A stretch of 64,000 nucleotides of DNA from Fulvimarina sp039652615. Its GTDB lineage: Bacteria; Pseudomonadota; Alphaproteobacteria; Rhizobiales; Rhizobiaceae. The translations under genes were made by a program, and so were the position numbers. Below are positions 24,495 through 32,930 of this stretch, one piece after another. Under the pieces are notes generated by a model. It was not told where the DNA came from. It saw only the letters and a list, made by a program, of their open reading frames with translations, and searched no databases. Every line of letters starts with the position of its first letter. Position 1 is the stretch's first letter. The stretch is taken from NCBI RefSeq assembly GCF_039652615.1, contig NZ_JBDJAC010000015.1, forward strand, positions 1-64,000. The letters run 5' to 3'.

Positions 24495-26150
24495 ATGGCT
24501 GGTGCTCTAGGCGGACAGGCACAACAGATCGTTTCGAACCTCTCACAGCTGGGACCCAGGAAACTGGCGGCTCTCGGCATTGTGGGACTGCTCGTCGTGG
24601 TTCTTGTGGGGCTTGGAAGCTATTTCCTGTCCCGCGCGGACATGGAAACACTTTATTCAGGCCTCGACCGCCAGGATGTCACCCGAATCGGTGCGGCTTT
24701 GACGGAGGCTGGCATTCCGTTCGACGTGACGGCCGAAGGCGACGCGGTCAAGACGCCCTTCTCGCAGACCGGCGATGCGCGCATGCTGCTTGCCGAAAAA
24801 GGCCTCCCGCGCTCGGAAAACGCCGGCTACGAGCTGTTCGACAATATCGGCTCGATCGGCCTCACCTCCTTCATGCAGGAAGTCACCCGCGTCCGGGCGC
24901 TCGAAGGTGAGATCGCCCGCACCATCCAGTCGCTGTCCAATATTCGTGCCGCGCGGGTCCATATCGTCCTTGCCGACGAGGGCTCGTTCCGCCGCGAGCG
25001 CCGCAAGCCCTCGGCCAGCGTCGTGATCCGGACCGATTCCTCGGGCGATTTCGGCTCGGCCGGAGCGATCCGCTCGCTGGTCGCCGCGGCGATCCCCGGC
25101 ATGACCGCGCAGGAAGTCACCGTCCTCAACTCCGACGGAACGCTGCTCGCATCGGGCGAGGACAGCCTGTCGAGTGCGCCCACCAAGCTCTTCGGCATCG
25201 AGAAGATCATGTCCGGCAGCGTCGAGGAATCGATCCGCCGCACGCTCGCGCCCTATCTCGGCGTCGGCAACTTCCAGACCTCGGTTCAGGCAAGCCTCAA
25301 CACGGATCGCAAGCAGGTTTCCGAACGCATCTTCGATCCCGAAAGCCGCGTCGAGCGCTCGATCCGCTCGGTCAAGGAGAGCGATCAGAGCCAGAACACG
25401 ACCCAGAACCAGGCAGTCGGTATCGAGCAGGACATCCAGGCAGCCGACGAGGTACAGGGAGCACCTGGCGGCGAGAATTCCTCGGACGAGAAGCAGCGCA
25501 AGGAGGAGCTCACCAACTTCGAGATCAACGAGAAGACGATCCAGACGACGTCGGAAGGCTACGAGGTCGAGCATCTGTCGATCGCGGTCGTCATCAACCG
25601 CCAGCGTCTCGCCGACGCGATCGGGGAGAATGCGACAGACGCCGATATCGACGCGCGGATCGTGGAGATCGAGTCCCTCGTTGCCTCCGCCGCGGGCTTT
25701 TCCGAAGAGCGCGGCGACAAGCTGAAGGTGACCGCCGTCGACTTCGTCGGCGCCGCCGAGGCCCTCGAGCCGATCCCGGGCCCCGGCTTCGGCGAGATGT
25801 TCATGCGCCAGTCCGGCACCCTGATCAACGCCTTCACCATTCTCACCGTCGCGGTTCTGGTCATCTGGTTCGGCCTGAAGCCGGCCATCCGGGCCCTCGC
25901 CGCGCCGGAGCCGATGGGCCCCGAAGCCGGCAACGACAACGCCATCGAAGACCTCCAGCGTTACGGAGAAGGCGTCGATCCAGCTTTGGCAGGTACATTC
26001 GGCCTCTCGACCGCCCAGCCTGGGTTTGTCGAGGACATGTCAGGAGCGACCCCCTCCCCCCAGGCCCGCCTGGAAGCGCTCGTGAACATCGACGAAGGTC
26101 AGGCCGCCAATGTTCTCAAGCAGTGGCTCAAACAGAAAGAGGCCGCGTAA
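24495..26150 (+). CDS. fliF: Flagellar MS-ring protein FliF
   Basis: 551 residues, the normal size. FliF forms the membrane ring on which the flagellar motor and export gate are built. It has an N-terminal membrane segment (about 24-46), periplasmic ring-building domains including ETLYSGLDRQDVTRIGAAL (about 51-69) and ENAGYELFD (about 108-116), a variable Gln/Asn-rich region (about 290-340), a second membrane segment (about 443-462) and a C-terminal FliG-binding tail. The CtrA-type box lies 80-90 bases upstream. It heads the unit fliF - FliH-like - motB - motC - fliK. Confidence 0.95.
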   Translation: MAGALGGQAQQIVSNLSQLGPRKLAALGIVGLLVVVLVGLGSYFLSRADMETLYSGLDRQDVTRIGAALTEAGIPFDVTAEGDAVKTPFSQTGDARMLLAEKGLPRSENAGYELFDNIGSIGLTSFMQEVTRVRALEGEIARTIQSLSNIRAARVHIVLADEGSFRRERRKPSASVVIRTDSSGDFGSAGAIRSLVAAAIPGMTAQEVTVLNSDGTLLASGEDSLSSAPTKLFGIEKIMSGSVEESIRRTLAPYLGVGNFQTSVQASLNTDRKQVSERIFDPESRVERSIRSVKESDQSQNTTQNQAVGIEQDIQAADEVQGAPGGENSSDEKQRKEELTNFEINEKTIQTTSEGYEVEHLSIAVVINRQRLADAIGENATDADIDARIVEIESLVASAAGFSEERGDKLKVTAVDFVGAAEALEPIPGPGFGEMFMRQSGTLINAFTILTVAVLVIWFGLKPAIRALAAPEPMGPEAGNDNAIEDLQRYGEGVDPALAGTFGLSTAQPGFVEDMSGATPSPQARLEALVNIDEGQAANVLKQWLKQKEAA

Positions 26151-26153
26151 ATC

Positions 26154-27044
26154 ATGATCCCTCTGGCACAATATCTGAACGATCGCGAAAACGATTCCGG
26201 CTTCAAGAGTCTCGCTCCCAAGCGCCCGGCACGCGGCGCAAAACAGCCCGGCGAATTCAATGCAATCGGCAGCGAGCGTCCGGCGCGCACCCGGCGCAAG
26301 CCGCAAGGCTTCGAGGGCATGGGCGGCGAGGCGGCAGAATCGGCCTTCCCGTCCGAGGACGGCATCGATCTCGACACCGCCTCGCTGATGGAGGAGATGG
26401 AAAGCGAGCTCAGAAACAGGGCCGCTCCGCAACAGCCGTCGCAGGATGCCCGCGCTCTTCAGGACGAACTGAAGAAAAATGCCGGCCGGATCAATGCGTC
26501 CCCCTCCCCTGCCTTGGAATCGGCGCGTCAGGCCGCCTACGAACAGGGCCGGACCGAGGCGCTGGAAGAGGCCGCGGCTGAGCGCGACGCCGCGATCGAG
26601 GCGGCGGTCGAGGAAGAGCGTGCCGCCGCTCATGAACGACAGATCGAAGCAATCGAAGCGGCGCGCGCCGAGTGGGCCGAGAGCGAGGGCACGGCACTTG
26701 CAGAGGCTCTCGCCACCCAGACCGAGCGCCTCAGCGATGCCATGCGCACCACCTTGTCGAGCATTCTGAAGCCCCTGGCGATCAACACCCGTCAGCGCCA
26801 GTGCATCGACGAGCTCGTCCGCTCGATCGCGCTCGCGGCCTATGACGGCCAAGCGATTTCGGTGAAGGCGAGCGGCTCGGTCGATCTCCTCGGTCATCTG
26901 GAGGCAGCGCTTGGCGAGCGCGCCGCCCATGTCACCTTCAATCCCTCCGACGAGGCGAAAGATGTGAAGATCGAAATCGGTCAGACGGTGCTTCAGACCC
27001 GTCTTGGCGAATGGCGTTCCGCTTTGGAGACGGCTTTGTCATGA
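26154..27044 (+). CDS. FliH-like flagellar export protein (putative)
   Basis: 296 residues, starting 3 bases after fliF. The N-terminal third is basic and probably disordered. The middle (about 120-185) is an Ala/Glu/Arg-rich helix with repeated ALEEAAAERDAAIE-type units, a likely coiled coil. The C-terminal domain (about 190-296) has helices then strands ending VKIEIGQTVLQTRLGEW, which resembles the FliH/HrpE C-terminal domain that holds the FliI ATPase. Position after fliF and this architecture support a FliH role, but fliI is not nearby. Its stop overlaps the motB start in ATGA. Confidence 0.6.
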   Translation: MIPLAQYLNDRENDSGFKSLAPKRPARGAKQPGEFNAIGSERPARTRRKPQGFEGMGGEAAESAFPSEDGIDLDTASLMEEMESELRNRAAPQQPSQDARALQDELKKNAGRINASPSPALESARQAAYEQGRTEALEEAAAERDAAIEAAVEEERAAAHERQIEAIEAARAEWAESEGTALAEALATQTERLSDAMRTTLSSILKPLAINTRQRQCIDELVRSIALAAYDGQAISVKASGSVDLLGHLEAALGERAAHVTFNPSDEAKDVKIEIGQTVLQTRLGEWRSALETALS

Positions 27045-28219
27045 GCGAAGCAGGCCACCGGGAGCATCAGGAAATCATCATCGTCAAGCGCAAGGGCGGC
27101 GGTCACGACGAGCACCATGGCGGCGTGTGGAAGATCGCGTTCGCCGACTTCATGACGGCGATGATGGCCTTCTTCCTCGTCATGTGGCTGACCAACTCCA
27201 CCGACGATGCGACCCGGACGCAGGTCGCGCAGTATTTCAACCCGATCAAGCTGACGGACTCGAAGCCCGCCTCCAAGGGCCTGGACAACTCCCAGGACCA
27301 GTCCAAGAAAAGCGCGGACAGCGATGGCGATTTCGAGAAGGAAATCGTCGGAAAGAGCGGCGGCAAACCGATTGCCGGCGACGAGGAAGGCGGCGAGGAA
27401 CAGGCCCTCTTCCGCGATCCTTACGCGGTTCTCGCCGAGATCGCCGCCAATTCCACCTCCTCCGGGTCCGGGGAGAGGGAAGGCGAGCCCGACGGCAGCG
27501 GCCTGCCCGGTCTCAACGGCGGCGACGCCTATCGCGATCCTTTCGATCCGCAATCCTGGCAGCTTTCGCCGAACATGGCAGAGACCGGCGGCGACCTTGG
27601 CGAGCTTCCACCGTCCGAATTCAAGACCGCCGTCCTGCCGCCGGAAGGCGCGGATGCCGGTGCCACCGAAGGCGAGGGCGAGACCGAGGTTGCGGCCAAG
27701 GCCGAACACGAGGGCGATAAAGCCGACGCAGCCAAGGAAAAGGACGAGGAACCCGTCGACAGCGAGACGGCGGACCTGAAGAGCGACATCGATGCCGAGC
27801 TTGCCGATATGGGCGATGGCGTACCCTCGAAGGTCGAGGTCAGCAAGGGCGATGGCGGCGTCATGATTTCGCTCGCCGACAATTTCGATACGGGCATGTT
27901 CTCGGTCGGTTCGGCCAAGCCGAATGCCGAAACCATCAAGATGATGGAGAAGATCGCCAGTGTCCTGATGACGCGCAAGGGCAAGATCATCATTCGCGGC
28001 CACACGGACTCGCGTCCGTTCAACGACGAGAACTACGACAACTGGCGTCTTTCGACGGCACGCGCTCACATGGCCTATTACATGCTGACGCGGGGCGGGC
28101 TCGGAGCCGAGCGCGTCGAAGCGATCGAAGGCTTCGCCGACCGCAAGCCGAAGGATCCCGAAAATCCGGAAGCCGACATCAACCGGCGCATCGAGATCCT
28201 TCTGGTCGAGGACACCTGA
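27041..28219 (+). CDS. motB: Flagellar motor stator protein MotB
   Basis: 392 residues from ATG 27041, which overlaps the preceding stop; an upstream in-frame start lies inside that gene. MotB anchors the stator to peptidoglycan and forms the proton channel with MotA. The membrane segment has the essential proton-binding Asp at position 36 in AFADFMTAMMAFFLVMWL. A long charged, Glu/Gly-rich periplasmic linker (about 60-240) follows, then the OmpA-like peptidoglycan-binding domain (about 250-385, IIIRGHTDSRPF to NRRIEILLVED). The linker is long, as usual in Rhizobiales. motA is not in the window. Confidence 0.94.
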   Translation: MSEAGHREHQEIIIVKRKGGGHDEHHGGVWKIAFADFMTAMMAFFLVMWLTNSTDDATRTQVAQYFNPIKLTDSKPASKGLDNSQDQSKKSADSDGDFEKEIVGKSGGKPIAGDEEGGEEQALFRDPYAVLAEIAANSTSSGSGEREGEPDGSGLPGLNGGDAYRDPFDPQSWQLSPNMAETGGDLGELPPSEFKTAVLPPEGADAGATEGEGETEVAAKAEHEGDKADAAKEKDEEPVDSETADLKSDIDAELADMGDGVPSKVEVSKGDGGVMISLADNFDTGMFSVGSAKPNAETIKMMEKIASVLMTRKGKIIIRGHTDSRPFNDENYDNWRLSTARAHMAYYMLTRGGLGAERVEAIEGFADRKPKDPENPEADINRRIEILLVEDT

Positions 28220-28220
28220 C

Positions 28221-29744
28221 ATGGCGCGCAGTTTTCTCCTCCGCTCCCTCCTTGCCGGCACATGTCTCGCCCTTTCCGGGGCGAGCATGGCATTGGCCGC
28301 CGGGGAAAGCTCGCATGAGGCCTCATCCCACGAGGCAAAGCCGCACGAAGCCTCATCGCACGAAGCCACGTCTCACGACCCAGAGCCGCAAAAAGCCATG
28401 TCCGAGCAAGTCCGCGCGGCCTCCGAGGCGGCCCGGAACGAGGATACTCACAGCTCCGGCGACGACAGCGATCATCATGCCGAGGCCGCCGTTCCTAAAG
28501 GGGCTGAGCACGCCGGCGAGGTCGCGGACGATCACGGGACGGATCATGCAAGCGAGGACCACTCGGCAGCGGAGGGCCACGGGAGCGACGAGCACGCGGA
28601 CGCAGAGCATGCGGACGAGGAACACGCAGGCGGGGACCATGCCGGCCCAAATTGGCAGACCGAGCGCGAGCCCATGCCGTTCGAGGTCATCCGCTCGCTG
28701 CAATATCTTCAGGATCAGGCCGCGCGCGGCAACAGCGCCGCCCTCGGCGTCCAGCGCCGCATCCTGAAGCGGTTCGGTCCATCGCTCAAGGTCCGGCCCC
28801 ACGAGATATGGCAAGACAAGCGTAATGTGCGCGCGATCGTCCTGTTCGTTCTCTCCGGCGGCCCTTCGGAGCCGCTTTCCGAGCTCTACCGGCAACGGGT
28901 TTTCCCCGAGGAGGACATGCAGCTGATCCAGGGGGTTCTCGCCTACGCGAACAACCAGATGGAGGACGCGGAGGCAAAGCTCTCGAGCATCGATCTCGAG
29001 CATGAAGAGACGGTTTTCGCCGCACAGATCCAGCTCGCGCTAGCCCAGCTGCGTCAGGGAAGCGATCCGGCCGGCTCGCTCGCGGCACTGGAACAGGTGA
29101 TGCTTGCCGCGCCCGGCACCCTTCTCGACGAAGCAGCTCTCCGGCTCGGCGTCATGCTTGCCGAAGACGCTGGCGAGACGGAGAAGGCCGACCGCTATGC
29201 GCGGCAATATTTCGATCGCTATGCCGCTTCGGTCTATGCCGGCAACTTCCGGGCCCGCTTCTCGGCGGTCTATTCCGACCGGCCGAAAGGCAGCGAGGAA
29301 CAGACGCTGCAAACGCTCTCCGACACGCTGCGTCTCCTCCCCGATGACCAGAAGCTCGCAATGTACCTCTCGGTCGGACGGCGCGCGCTCGTCGGCGGCA
29401 ATCTGGAACTCGCCGCGGAGGCGTCCGCCAAAGCCCTTTCCATGGGCGTTGGAACACCGGCCGACAGGCAGCGCGCTCTTCTCTACAGGATCGCCTCGAC
29501 GCTTTCGTCCCTCGATGCAGGCGAGATTCTCGCCTCCCTCGACGCCATCGACGACGATCAGCTGCACCCGGCCGATCGCGCCCTGAAGGAAGCCGCGCTC
29601 GATGTCGTGAACGCAATCCGAAAACCAGCCGAGATCGCGTCTTCCGAAGGAGAAGCCGACGAGGCCCCCGAAAATCAGACCCTTGCACGCGCCGCATCCC
29701 TGATCGATGCCATCGACAAGGATTTGGAGAATTTCGCCCCATGA
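28221..29744 (+). CDS. motC: Periplasmic motor protein MotC with His-rich insert
   Basis: 507 residues, beginning one base after motB. MotC is a periplasmic protein found in Rhizobiales that works with MotB and is needed for motor rotation. A signal peptide is evident (hydrophobic LLRSLLAGTCLALSG, Ala-rich cleavage near residue 27). The conserved MotC part starts at about 145 (WQTEREPMPFEVIRSLQYLQDQ) and continues to the end as a helical repeat-like domain. Between them, residues 28-141 form a low-complexity region with SSHEA-type repeats and about 17 His plus many Asp and Glu. This insert is unusual and may bind metal. The stop overlaps the fliK start in ATGA. Confidence 0.87.
   Translation: MARSFLLRSLLAGTCLALSGASMALAAGESSHEASSHEAKPHEASSHEATSHDPEPQKAMSEQVRAASEAARNEDTHSSGDDSDHHAEAAVPKGAEHAGEVADDHGTDHASEDHSAAEGHGSDEHADAEHADEEHAGGDHAGPNWQTEREPMPFEVIRSLQYLQDQAARGNSAALGVQRRILKRFGPSLKVRPHEIWQDKRNVRAIVLFVLSGGPSEPLSELYRQRVFPEEDMQLIQGVLAYANNQMEDAEAKLSSIDLEHEETVFAAQIQLALAQLRQGSDPAGSLAALEQVMLAAPGTLLDEAALRLGVMLAEDAGETEKADRYARQYFDRYAASVYAGNFRARFSAVYSDRPKGSEEQTLQTLSDTLRLLPDDQKLAMYLSVGRRALVGGNLELAAEASAKALSMGVGTPADRQRALLYRIASTLSSLDAGEILASLDAIDDDQLHPADRALKEAALDVVNAIRKPAEIASSEGEADEAPENQTLARAASLIDAIDKDLENFAP
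28312..28380 (+). repeat. Tandem 15-base coding repeats in motC
   Basis: Imperfect tandem units encoding S-S-H-E-A, S-S-H-E-A, K-P-H-E-A, S-S-H-E-A and T-S-H-D run through this stretch. They explain the His-rich start of the MotC insert and are prone to expansion or loss by slippage. Confidence 0.6.
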
Positions 29745-31537
29745 GCGCGCTCATTTCTAGTTCAATCCCCGACAACGCCAGCCTGTCGAAGCGATCCGGC
29801 ACCGCCGCCGGTCGCGACGATGGCGAGGCATCGGGCTTCGACATGATCCTCAAGGGAGGAACCGAGCGCAAGACGGCGGGCGCAGGCGAACGGGATGCTC
29901 GCGGCGCGCAGACCCTTGCCGCTCAGGATGCGGACGCTCCCGAGAGCGACGACGCGACCCCGGCCGAGACCGTCCAGCCGAAAGGCGTGAGGGCCAGAGG
30001 CGGATTCGGGCGGCTCGGATTCGAACGGTCCCTCCTGCAGGCCCAGCACGAAGTCAAACCCGCTCCATCGAGCCGGGAGACCGCAGAACCGCAAGACATG
30101 GCGACGTCGGCAACCGGCCGCGACCACCCGGCCAGCCTTGCGGGTGAAACCATCATGCTACCGCACCAGACCTCGGCACAAGCGGAGGCGACCCTTGCAG
30201 CTGCCCCCGGCATTGAGACCAACCAGCGACCGGGCGCAAAGGCGACGATCGAACAGCTTTTAAGCGGATATGGGTCGAAGCCCGGCGCGGTCGCGCAGGA
30301 TGCTCCGCCTTCAACGGGCGCGCAGCTGCAGGCGGGTACCGCTCTCGACGGCAAGGTGGCCGGCACGAATGCGGCACCGGTCTTTCCCTCATCCGACGCA
30401 GCGGCAGCCGTCTCTCTTGCGGCCGGACGGGTCGTGCGCGCGGGCGAGACGCAAGGCTCGATGTCGGCGCGGGCCGATCTCGTTTCCATGCGCACCGACT
30501 TCCAGCCGGCCGGCATGGATGCAAGAGGCGCAAACGCTGCGGTCGGCGCCAATCCGCTCGCGGCGCAGAAGCTCGAAACGGCGATGCGCGCAGGGGCAGC
30601 CTCCGCGTCAGCTCAGCCAGGCGATGGAACAGAGGTGTCCCGAAACGACAAAGCCGGCGCGGAAGCGGCAGGCACAGCCCTGCCCGACCAACGCGTCAAA
30701 ACGAGCGAAGCCGGCACTCCCGTTCCAGGCCAGCGCGGCGTGAAGACCGATCGAAGCGCGGACACGGCGGAAACGCCGTCCATGACCGCCAACGACAGCA
30801 ATGGCGCGATCAACGACAAGCAGATGAAAGCGGTCCGGCATCCGATGGAGTCGGCTCGCCTCACGACCGACAGGCCCGTGAAAGCCGATGCCGGCATCGC
30901 GATCGAGAAATCCGTCGATGGCGATGGCGAGTTCGGCAAGCAGATCGGCTCGATCATCGCCGAGAACATGCCCCAGAGCGGCAGTCGTCAAGGACCTGCG
31001 CCCCAGGCTTCAGCCACAGCCCATGCCGCATTTCAGGGTTCCTCCGAGCGCGTGCGCTATCAGGCCGGCGGTGCCGCGATGAAGACGCTGCAGATCCAGC
31101 TCCAGCCAGCCCATTTCGGCAAGCTCGACGTCCTGATGAAGGTCGTGAACGGCCAGATGGCGCTCGAACTCTCCGTGAGCGAGCCGGAAACCCTGATGCG
31201 CCTCCAGGATGATCGCGAGGGCTTGAAAGCGGCCATGGCATCGGCCGGCTTCGATCTCGACGAAGCCCAGGTGACGATCACCCTGAGGGATAATGGCGGA
31301 CAGCAGGTCAGGGCAAGCGGCTCCAACGCCGATCCGGCCGGCCAGACCCGGACCGACGGCAATGCCGCGAATGGTGGCAATGCTGCCAACGGCGAGGCGG
31401 GCGGGTCGCGTGGCCAGGATGGTCAGCGCGGCGGCCGGTCGTCGCAAGCCCCGATGCCGGCAGACCATGCCGGCGCATCGGCTCAGGGTCCGGCCCTCGA
31501 ACGTGGTCGCCGCACCGGCTCGGACTATTATCTCTAG
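29741..31537 (+). CDS. fliK: Flagellar hook-length control protein FliK (MotD)
   Basis: 598 residues, starting inside the motC stop (ATGA). FliK is an exported molecular ruler that measures hook length and switches export from hook to filament; in Rhizobiales it was first called MotD. The first 430 residues are low complexity, rich in Ala, Gly, Thr and Asp, as expected for the ruler part. The C-terminal FliK domain is at about 447-520 (LQIQLQPAHFGKLDVLMKV, then LSVSEPETLMRLQDDREGLKAAMASAGF), followed by a Gly/Asn-rich tail. It ends the flagellar unit and converges with the dCTP deaminase gene. Confidence 0.88.
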   Translation: MSALISSSIPDNASLSKRSGTAAGRDDGEASGFDMILKGGTERKTAGAGERDARGAQTLAAQDADAPESDDATPAETVQPKGVRARGGFGRLGFERSLLQAQHEVKPAPSSRETAEPQDMATSATGRDHPASLAGETIMLPHQTSAQAEATLAAAPGIETNQRPGAKATIEQLLSGYGSKPGAVAQDAPPSTGAQLQAGTALDGKVAGTNAAPVFPSSDAAAAVSLAAGRVVRAGETQGSMSARADLVSMRTDFQPAGMDARGANAAVGANPLAAQKLETAMRAGAASASAQPGDGTEVSRNDKAGAEAAGTALPDQRVKTSEAGTPVPGQRGVKTDRSADTAETPSMTANDSNGAINDKQMKAVRHPMESARLTTDRPVKADAGIAIEKSVDGDGEFGKQIGSIIAENMPQSGSRQGPAPQASATAHAAFQGSSERVRYQAGGAAMKTLQIQLQPAHFGKLDVLMKVVNGQMALELSVSEPETLMRLQDDREGLKAAMASAGFDLDEAQVTITLRDNGGQQVRASGSNADPAGQTRTDGNAANGGNAANGEAGGSRGQDGQRGGRSSQAPMPADHAGASAQGPALERGRRTGSDYYL

Positions 31538-31553
31538 CCTTCGGACCTTCGCC

Positions 31554-32660
31554 TCAGGCGAAATGCTTCGACAGCTTGAGGCCCTGCGCCTGATAATTGC
31601 TCCTGAGGTCGGCTCCGTAGAGCCGATCGGGCAGCGAGGCCATGTACTCGTAGACGAGACGGCCGACGGTCTGGCCGTCCTCCAGAATGAACGGCACCTC
31701 GTGGCTTCGGACCTCCAGCACCGCGCGGGACCCTGAGCCACCCGCCGCATCATGCCCGAAGCCCGGATCGAAGAAGCCGGCATAGTGGACGCGGAACTCG
31801 CCCACCAGCGGGTCGAAGGGCGTCATCTCGGCGGCATAGGCCGGCGGCACGTGGACGCTTTCCTTGGAGACGAGAATATAGAACTCGTCGGGATCGAGAA
31901 CGAGCTCGCCCGCCCCCGATCGATAGAGCGGTTCCCAGAAGTCGGCGACCGGGTTCGCCCCACGTTTGTCGACATCGACGACACCGGTATGGCGCTTGCC
32001 GCGATAGCCGACGAGGCCGTCGTGATTGCCCTTCAGATCGATCGACAGCGCGATCCCGCCGCCGGTGATGTTGGCGGCCCTGTCGGATGTCAGGCGGTGC
32101 GCCTCGTGCAACTCTTCCAGCTCTGCGCCGGTGAGCGTCGGCTCGCCGCGCCGGAAGCGGATCTGCGAAAGCCGCGAACCCTGACGAACCAGCACCGGGA
32201 AGGTGCGCGGGGAGATTTCGAGATAGAGCGGCCCGTCATAGCCCGCCGCCACCTTGTCGAATTCCCGGCCGCGATCGGTGAGGACGCGGGTAAAGATGTC
32301 GAGCCGGCCGGTGGAGGATTTCGGGTTCGCCGTCGCCCGCACGTCGTCCGGCAGGCGCAGCTTTTCCTGCAAGGGCACGATGTAGACGCATCCGGTCTCC
32401 AGGACAGCGCCCTCTTCAAGCGAGAATTCGTGGAGGGAAAACCGCTTCAGTTTGTCCTCGACGGTGCGTTCGATGCCCGGAAGGAAGCTCGCCCGCACCC
32501 GGTAGGCCCGGTCCCCGAGCCTCAAATCGAGCGAGGCCGGCTGGATCTGGTCCTCATCACGGGCGCGCGGTGCCGTTATCGCGCCGCTCTCGAACAGACG
32601 GGCGATATCGCGATCGGGCAGAATGCCGTCGCCTTGAGGTTGTCCCTGCTCGTCCGCCAC
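31554..32660 (-). CDS. dcd: 2'-deoxycytidine 5'-triphosphate deaminase
   Basis: 368 residues from a GTG at 32660, where the conserved part begins; the frame stays open to 32903, but that extension overlaps the metZ promoter and riboswitch and is not family-like. The enzyme makes dUTP from dCTP for thymidylate synthesis. This alphaproteobacterial form is about twice the length of E. coli Dcd (193), with two dUTPase-like halves. PASLDLRLGDRAYRVR (about 45-60) starts the first half, and NPKSSTGRLDIFTRVLTDRG (about 107-126) carries the nucleotide-binding segment. The second half begins around 190. Confidence 0.85.
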   Translation of the reverse strand: MADEQGQPQGDGILPDRDIARLFESGAITAPRARDEDQIQPASLDLRLGDRAYRVRASFLPGIERTVEDKLKRFSLHEFSLEEGAVLETGCVYIVPLQEKLRLPDDVRATANPKSSTGRLDIFTRVLTDRGREFDKVAAGYDGPLYLEISPRTFPVLVRQGSRLSQIRFRRGEPTLTGAELEELHEAHRLTSDRAANITGGGIALSIDLKGNHDGLVGYRGKRHTGVVDVDKRGANPVADFWEPLYRSGAGELVLDPDEFYILVSKESVHVPPAYAAEMTPFDPLVGEFRVHYAGFFDPGFGHDAAGGSGSRAVLEVRSHEVPFILEDGQTVGRLVYEYMASLPDRLYGADLRSNYQAQGLKLSKHFA

Positions 32661-32729
32661 CGCTGATCCCGCTCGCTGCTTCGTGTTTCGGGCCCTCTCG
32701 CATAAGCGCGCGGCCGCTTTTTCCAAGAA

Positions 32730-32758
32730 TTGACGCTTAGACGAATTCGGCGTATGCG
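32730..32758 (+). promoter_or_regulatory. Sigma-70-type promoter of the metZ leader
   Basis: TTGACG (32730-32735) and TATGCG (32753-32758) are 17 bases apart. Transcription would start at about 32765, exactly where the SAM-II aptamer begins. Confidence 0.6.
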
Positions 32759-32764
32759 CAAAGT

Positions 32765-32825
32765 GAAGTGGTGATTTGGCCGGCCGGCTTGCAGCCACGT
32801 TAAACAACTTGCTAAAGGGCCGATC
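32765..32825 (+). ncRNA. SAM-II riboswitch
   Basis: The sequence matches the SAM-II class typical of alphaproteobacterial methionine genes: GTGGTGATTTGGCCGGC (about 32768-32784), CTTGCAGCCACGTTAAACAA (about 32788-32807) and GCTAAAGGGCC (32811-32821). These are the conserved P1 strand, loop and pseudoknot strands. It senses S-adenosylmethionine and turns off metZ when methionine is plentiful. Confidence 0.9.
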
Positions 32826-32857
32826 CGATCGTGGACCGAAGAGGGTCCCTTTGTCGA

Positions 32858-32895
32858 ACCGGCTCGCTAGCGATCTTCGCCAGGCCGGTTTTTTT
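32858..32895 (+). terminator. Intrinsic terminator between the riboswitch and metZ
   Basis: ACCGGC (32858-32863) pairs with GCCGGT (32884-32889) and is followed by a T7 run, 35 bases before the metZ ATG. A smaller hairpin, GGACC/GGTCC, lies at 32833-32848. The terminator is on the metZ transcript, so it may be the expression platform of the SAM-II aptamer. Confidence 0.75.
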
Positions 32896-32930
32896 GTGCC
32901 CAACTCTCATGCCCAGGAGTTCGAACGACC

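Noticed and set aside
28312..28380. CRISPR-like array from the repeated units in motC
   Set aside because: The units are 15-base in-frame coding repeats without spacers.
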